Assembly (NCBI GenBank): GCA_958298945.1
Contig: OY282610.1
Location: 27,416,167 to 27,480,166, forward strand
From: Atherix ibis
Taxonomy: Eukaryota > Arthropoda > Insecta > Diptera > Athericidae
Direction of reading: 5' to 3'
Length of the DNA stretch: 64,000 nucleotides
A program made the position numbers and the translations under genes. This document shows positions 59,600-64,000 of the stretch, piece after piece (positions within the stretch are counted from its first letter, which is position 1; the number at the start of each line of letters is the position of its first letter). Under the pieces are notes generated by a model, which was not told the DNA's origin, searched no databases, and saw nothing but the letters and a program-made list of their open reading frames with translations.

Positions 59600-59611
59600 T
59601 ATTTAAATACT
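59600..59611. repeat. Right target-site duplication
   Basis: TATTTAAATACT, abutting the 5S-like 5' end of the LINE copy; identical to 58475-58486. Confidence 0.9.
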
Positions 59612-60060
59612 AATTAGTAAAATTTTGAATTTTTTTAATAGCATATCTTCAATCAGATTAGAGGGTATTAAAAGTGTTCACAATTTTTTCGAGTAAAAAT
59701 TCTTACATTTCATAAAAGAAAACTTTTCATATCAAAAAAAAATCTTATTAATTTTGATAAACATTTAAAAAAGAAACTTTCAAACTATTATCAAAAAATT
59801 TTAACAAAATTTTAAGCGGATAAGAATTTTTTTTTTGCTTTAGAAAAAAGAACACTTGGAAATTTTATACAGGTATGTATCTAGTACACAGTGGTCTTGA
59901 GTTCAAATCCAGCTAGTATGTTAATTTTGCTTGATTTATGAATAATTATGTTAATTTGTTAATTAACATACTATCCAGCTAGTATGTTAATTTTGCTTGA
60001 AAAGAAGCTTGATTTATGAATAATTGAAATTACTTGAAATAAAAAAACTACCAAAAATTG
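59612..60060. other. Probable innexin intron
   Basis: AT-rich. TCCAGCTAGTATGTTAATTT occurs twice (59910 and 59974), a local duplication. No exon recognised. Confidence 0.45.
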
Positions 60061-60960
60061 TCTCGACAAAACAGCGGTAAGTCCAAATTGGTTTCCTTAC
60101 TTAATCGAAACCAATGAAAAGCTTCTTCTAATTTCAGTAAAAAATATTGAGCTAGAATTATAAGTAAAATTCACTTTCTCTTTGAAGGAGGGGGGAAGGG
60201 GGAAAGATTGGCTTATGTTAGGTGGTTTTCTTATAAAATCCTTTGCTAATTGCAAAGTTCAAACCCAATTAGTGCCAAGCCAAATCACAAATCACCTTTC
60301 TTTATTTCTAATTTAGGGGTCTGTGCTGTTATGGCACTAAGAATTTTAAGTTCAGTACAAATGTTATTAACTAGAAATAATTTGAAAAAAAAGATGAAAG
60401 AAGCGAAAATTGCCTCAACAAAGCAGCGGTAAGTCCAAATTGGTTTGCTTACTTAATGAAAATTAATAAAAAGCTTCTTCTAAATTCAGTAAAAAAATGC
60501 TGGAATTGCAAGTAAAATTCACTTTATATTTGATAGAGGGGGGAACGGGGGAAAGGTTGGCTTACGTTACGTGTTTTCGATCAAAATCTATCATTATTCT
60601 TAATTATGTAAAAAATATATTGTAGTAATTCGACACGAAATTGACGAAGTTTCGTCAACAATGTAATTTCGATTTTTATGTCCACATTTGAACATATTGA
60701 TATGATTGCGTCTAGTTCACAGCAGTCTCGAGTTCAAATTCTGCTAGTGACGTAGCCAAGATCGTCTTAGTTGTCATCAAAAAATGGTGGTAATATTTTT
60801 TTTTTTAGTATAAATTATTTTAAAAGTGTATTAAAAATTGTCTCAACAAAACGGCGGTAAGTCCAAATTGGTTTGCTCAAAACCAATGAGAAGCTTCTTC
60901 TAAGTTCACTAAAAAATTCTAGAATTTACAATAAAACCAACTTTTTCTTTAGGGTAGGAA
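60060..60960. repeat. Tandem repeat with AACAGCGGTAAGTCCAAATT core, first block
   Basis: Units begin at about 60072, 60424 and 60852. Each contains CAGCGGTAAGTCCAAATTGG, GCTTCTTCTAA-TTCAGTAAAAA, an AAAATTCACTTT segment and a G-rich block such as AGGGGGGAACGGGGGAAAG. Spacings are 352 and 428 bp. The short plus frame at 60250-60432 lies within the repeats and is not a gene. Confidence 0.82.
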
Positions 60961-62330
60961 GAAGACGGTTGACTTTAAAAACATTGACTTACGATCAAAA
61001 TCTACAGCCACCCTTAATTATTTTAAAATTATGCTTTTTCATTATGAAAATTTCAATTTTCCATACAAGTAAGAATAATTTAAGTAGAAAAAAATCGAAT
61101 TTAACAAAAAAGGTTTCTGAAAGTCCAAACTTTTGAATATCGACAATAAAATTGACAAAATTATATGCATTCAATTCTAAAGAAAACATAAATTGAATTT
61201 TCATTGACTTTTTTTTTTAATATTTTTTTTTTTTTTCAATATTTAAAGCAGAGAACTTTTGCCCATTTTATATGTAAAAATTATATTTTTGTGCACAAAA
61301 GTTCGGTGAGAGAGATTGAAAAACTGAAAATTCAAAATACAAAATCGCATATGATAGGACGGTATGCACACCTGTACAATTTAATTTGAAAGATGAAAAT
61401 GAAAAAATAAAAATAATTTTTGAAACAAATGAGCTCCTCTTTCTTTGGATAGTGTACGTGCCTTCCATACTGAGATCGTTCGCAGAAAATGTCTTTGATG
61501 TTATTCCAGGTAAATCACAGCACTATGCGCGGCATGCAAATATGACTATGAGCTGCGTCCAAATATTTAGACTCGGTTATATCTGTCTGAAGTTGGAGCA
61601 AATGATTCACACGAGCCCATATATTCTGACCATTCCAGTAACCAACCCCACACTATCTAAATTTTTAAAAAAGATTCCGGTGCCATATCATGCTATACAG
61701 ATCGCTATGGTGATGGCCGTGTCTCTGTTTAAGACCTGAAAACCAGTCGAATCTGGTATCAGAAGACAAACTCGAAATCGCATGACAAAGGCACACAACT
61801 GCCCAATAGTATTGTAGATAGACTTTACCAAAAAAAACGTGCAAAGCCAAAAAAAAAACAGGCCTGATGAAAATACCTGTCAGCGGAGGTGGCGACGGTG
61901 GTCATTAAACTTATGAGAAATGTCGGAAAAAATCGCGCCCGTCTATGCGATAATATTCGCAAATTATGTTAATGACTTTTGTGACATCATCGCAGTGGCA
62001 TGAAAATGAAATTTCCGTTTAGCTTTTATTCATTTAGTCAAGTTTTTTTTTTATTGTTCGACAGCCTAGCTTAATCAAAAACTAAACGCCATATGCGGTT
62101 TTTTTCTGCACACAAAATAAATGGAAAATACCGACTAGCACTCATTATGGAATTTACCCAAAATATGTGTGATGCGATAATTTCTATTTTAAATCTTGAT
62201 ATTGTCACAATTTTGTATCCTCAAAGGAATCTCAGTGTCTTCATTAATAGCTAAATCCGAAATAAAGGCGGGTAAGTTAGTTAAAAGGAAAATTCAGCTA
62301 TCACTAAAAGTAGAATTAAGTTGAAGAAAC
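60961..62330. other. Interruption of the repeat block
   Basis: Non-repetitive sequence, more complex at 61,430-61,960. The 117-residue frame 61386-61739 has no domain I recognise. It could be inserted DNA, or an exon of an unknown gene. Confidence 0.3.
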
Positions 62331-63500
62331 ATAATAAAAGAAGTGAAAATGGTCTAAACAAAAATGCGGTAAGTTCAAATTGGTTTGCTTACTTAATCGA
62401 AACCTATAAAAAGCTTCTTCTAAGTTCAGTAAAAATATTAGAATTGCTAGTAAAATTCATTTTCTCTTTAAAGGAGGGGTGGGGGGAAGGGGAAAAGTTG
62501 GCTTATGTAAGGTGGTTTTCTATCAAAATCCTTTGCTAATCGCACAGTTCAAACCCAATTAGTGACATAGCCAAATCACAAATCACCTTCCCTTATTTGT
62601 CACTTAGGGACCTGTGTTGTTAAGTTCAGTACAAATTTTACTAATTAGAAATGATTTGAAGGAAAAAAAAATAAATAACAGAAGCAAAAATTGTCTCAAC
62701 TAAACAGCGGTAAGTTCAAATTGGTTAGTTCACTTCATTAGACTGAATAAGAACCTTTTTATAACCCAGTAAAAAGTGTTTGTGTTGCACGTTAATTTTA
62801 TTTTTTTCTTTGCATGGAGAATCCGGGTAAGTTGTTGAGTTTAGATCAGTAATGTAGGAAGAAATATATTTGTCCATCATAAAATTATGATTTTTTTGTG
62901 ATTTTCTGTACTTATTACAATGGTTGTGCCATAATTTAGCGACACTCAGGACTCTTTTGTTCAAATCCAGCTAGTTACATAGATGAGATGCCCTTTAGTA
63001 GTCGCTCAATGGTCGCTAAGCATTAACATTTTATTGTAAATATTACTAATTATTAAAAATTATTGAAAAAAAATTAAAAGCAACGAAAATTGTCTCCACA
63101 ACATAGCGGTAAGTTCAAATTGGTTAGCTCACTTCATCTTAGCCAATAAAAAGCGTTATTAATGAGTTTTCTTTAGAGGGATAGGGGGGGAGGGTTGGGT
63201 AGTAAAGTTATTTTTGCCATAAAACTTTAGAATTTTTCTCAAAGCTTACAAGATCTATACTTTGATTAAGCGACATTCAGCACTCTTTTTAATCTAGCTA
63301 GTGGCATAAGCTCTTTAGTTATTACCCAAGGGCCCTGAGTTGTTATGGCGCTGTAAATTTATATTTTAGTACAAATATTATTAAATCAAATTTACTTTTT
63401 CAAAAAGGAAAAATGTATGCGATAAAACAGCGGTAAGTTCAAATTGGTTAGCTCACTTAATCCGATAGCATTTACGCTACTTTTCTTTCAATGGAAAAAG
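62331..63500. repeat. Tandem repeat with GCGGTAAGTTCAAATTGG core, second block
   Basis: Units near 62365, 62704, 63105 and 63430 (spacings about 339, 400 and 325 bp). Compared with the first block the core reads GTTC rather than GTCC. G-rich segments AGGGGTGGGGGGAAGGGG (62474) and GGATAGGGGGGGAGGG (63178) recur at the same relative place. Confidence 0.82.
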
Positions 63501-64000
63501 TTGGTTCATTTTTATTCGTTTTGGATTAATATCTATAAGAACTCTTAATTATATTAAAACATGAATCTCAATATTCTAAGCTAATCGCAATTACGTTGGA
63601 CCAAAATGGCCAATCTATGGTACAGCTCGTACCAAAGACATTACTTTTCTGCTTAATTTGTTTGTACTCAGCTTCCTTTTTACATAGGAAATCATAAAAG
63701 CAAAAATTCTGAATACCATTTTGGGAAAGAACAAAATCTTTGCAAAATTATTTTCAAATTTTACATAAACATTCGGAAGCTATTGTAATAAAGCATAACT
63801 TTAGAAGTTTTAAGGATGGGAGTAAGTTGAACGAAGAACATTCTAGAATATTACCGGAGTGAATCCTAATCACTACTAATTTAAGAAAGTAAAATTATAA
63901 AAAATTAATTGTATTTCAAGGGGAAAAAAGCAATCGCTTGCGACAAATTTCATTCGTCAGATTTTTTTTTGCAGTTTAAATTTTCCTTTTTATGTGTAAG
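63501..64000. other. Probable intron, no feature
   Basis: AT-rich and without recognised exons or elements. Confidence 0.4.

Noticed and set aside
61386..61739. Missing N-terminal innexin exon
   Set aside because: The expected first-helix and YYQWV-type second-helix motifs are absent, and the frame is on the opposite strand.

Overview
The window is strongly AT-rich eukaryotic DNA, almost certainly from an insect and most likely a fly (Diptera). The only convincing host gene is the 3' part of an innexin most like innexin 7 (minus strand, 57,446-58,328). Almost everything else is transposon debris and tandem or dispersed repeats: jockey- and R1-type LINEs, many Tc1/mariner lineages (mauritiana-like, DD41D-like, a family with CGAGG-starting ends, a long-TIR family), and several satellite-like arrays. 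No bacterial-type genes, CRISPR arrays or operons are present.

Layout: 0.2-1.6 kb is a 16-bp minisatellite. 3.8-4.1 kb holds a decayed mariner remnant and 4.6-4.8 kb a long inverted repeat. 7.6-8.6 kb is a more complex, promoter-like island. 9.4-10.3 kb is a degenerate array of about 120 bp units with an embedded hairpin. 13.5 kb holds a jockey RT fragment. 15.7-18.2 kb is a satellite of ~153 bp units (306-bp dimers in the youngest part), cut by a decayed minus-strand jockey element (18.3-19.75 kb), after which one satellite unit reappears at 19.8 kb. 21.2-26.2 kb is a transposon cluster: a LINE RNase H tail, a full-length mariner with TIRs, a DD41D mariner fragment, two hairpins, and a full-length minus-strand mauritiana-type mariner. 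29.5-31.0 kb is a 154-bp tandem array with a hairpin in every unit. Three copies of one mariner family lie at 31.5, 46.2 and 54.1 kb. R1 (35.4 kb), a long-TIR mariner plus an abutting mariner fragment (38.2-39.5 kb), and a LINE reverse-transcriptase fragment (40.2-41.3 kb) come next. 42.0-44.3 kb is a ~375-bp array. At 46-47.7 kb a mariner interrupts a Tc1-like element. 52.5-55.8 kb is another repeat region with large twin hairpins.

The most interesting unit is at 58,487-59,599, inside an innexin intron. It is a minus-strand retrotransposon copy with a 12-bp target-site duplication. Its 5' end coincides with the first base pairs of a complete 5S-rRNA-like sequence, followed by the 3' half of a tRNA-Val-like sequence, then an AP-endonuclease reading frame, an antisense mariner fragment, and the same C-terminal codons, 3' UTR and poly(A) as the LINE at 40.2-41.3 kb. 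This points to a LINE family whose 5' end is a chimeric 5S/tRNA (RNA polymerase III type) head. Such heads are known from SINEs; I do not know of one on an endonuclease-encoding LINE.

The genes do not form a pathway. The innexin is a gap-junction subunit; the rest is mobile or repetitive DNA, most of it dead. Family names below come from motif recognition by eye; no database search was possible.
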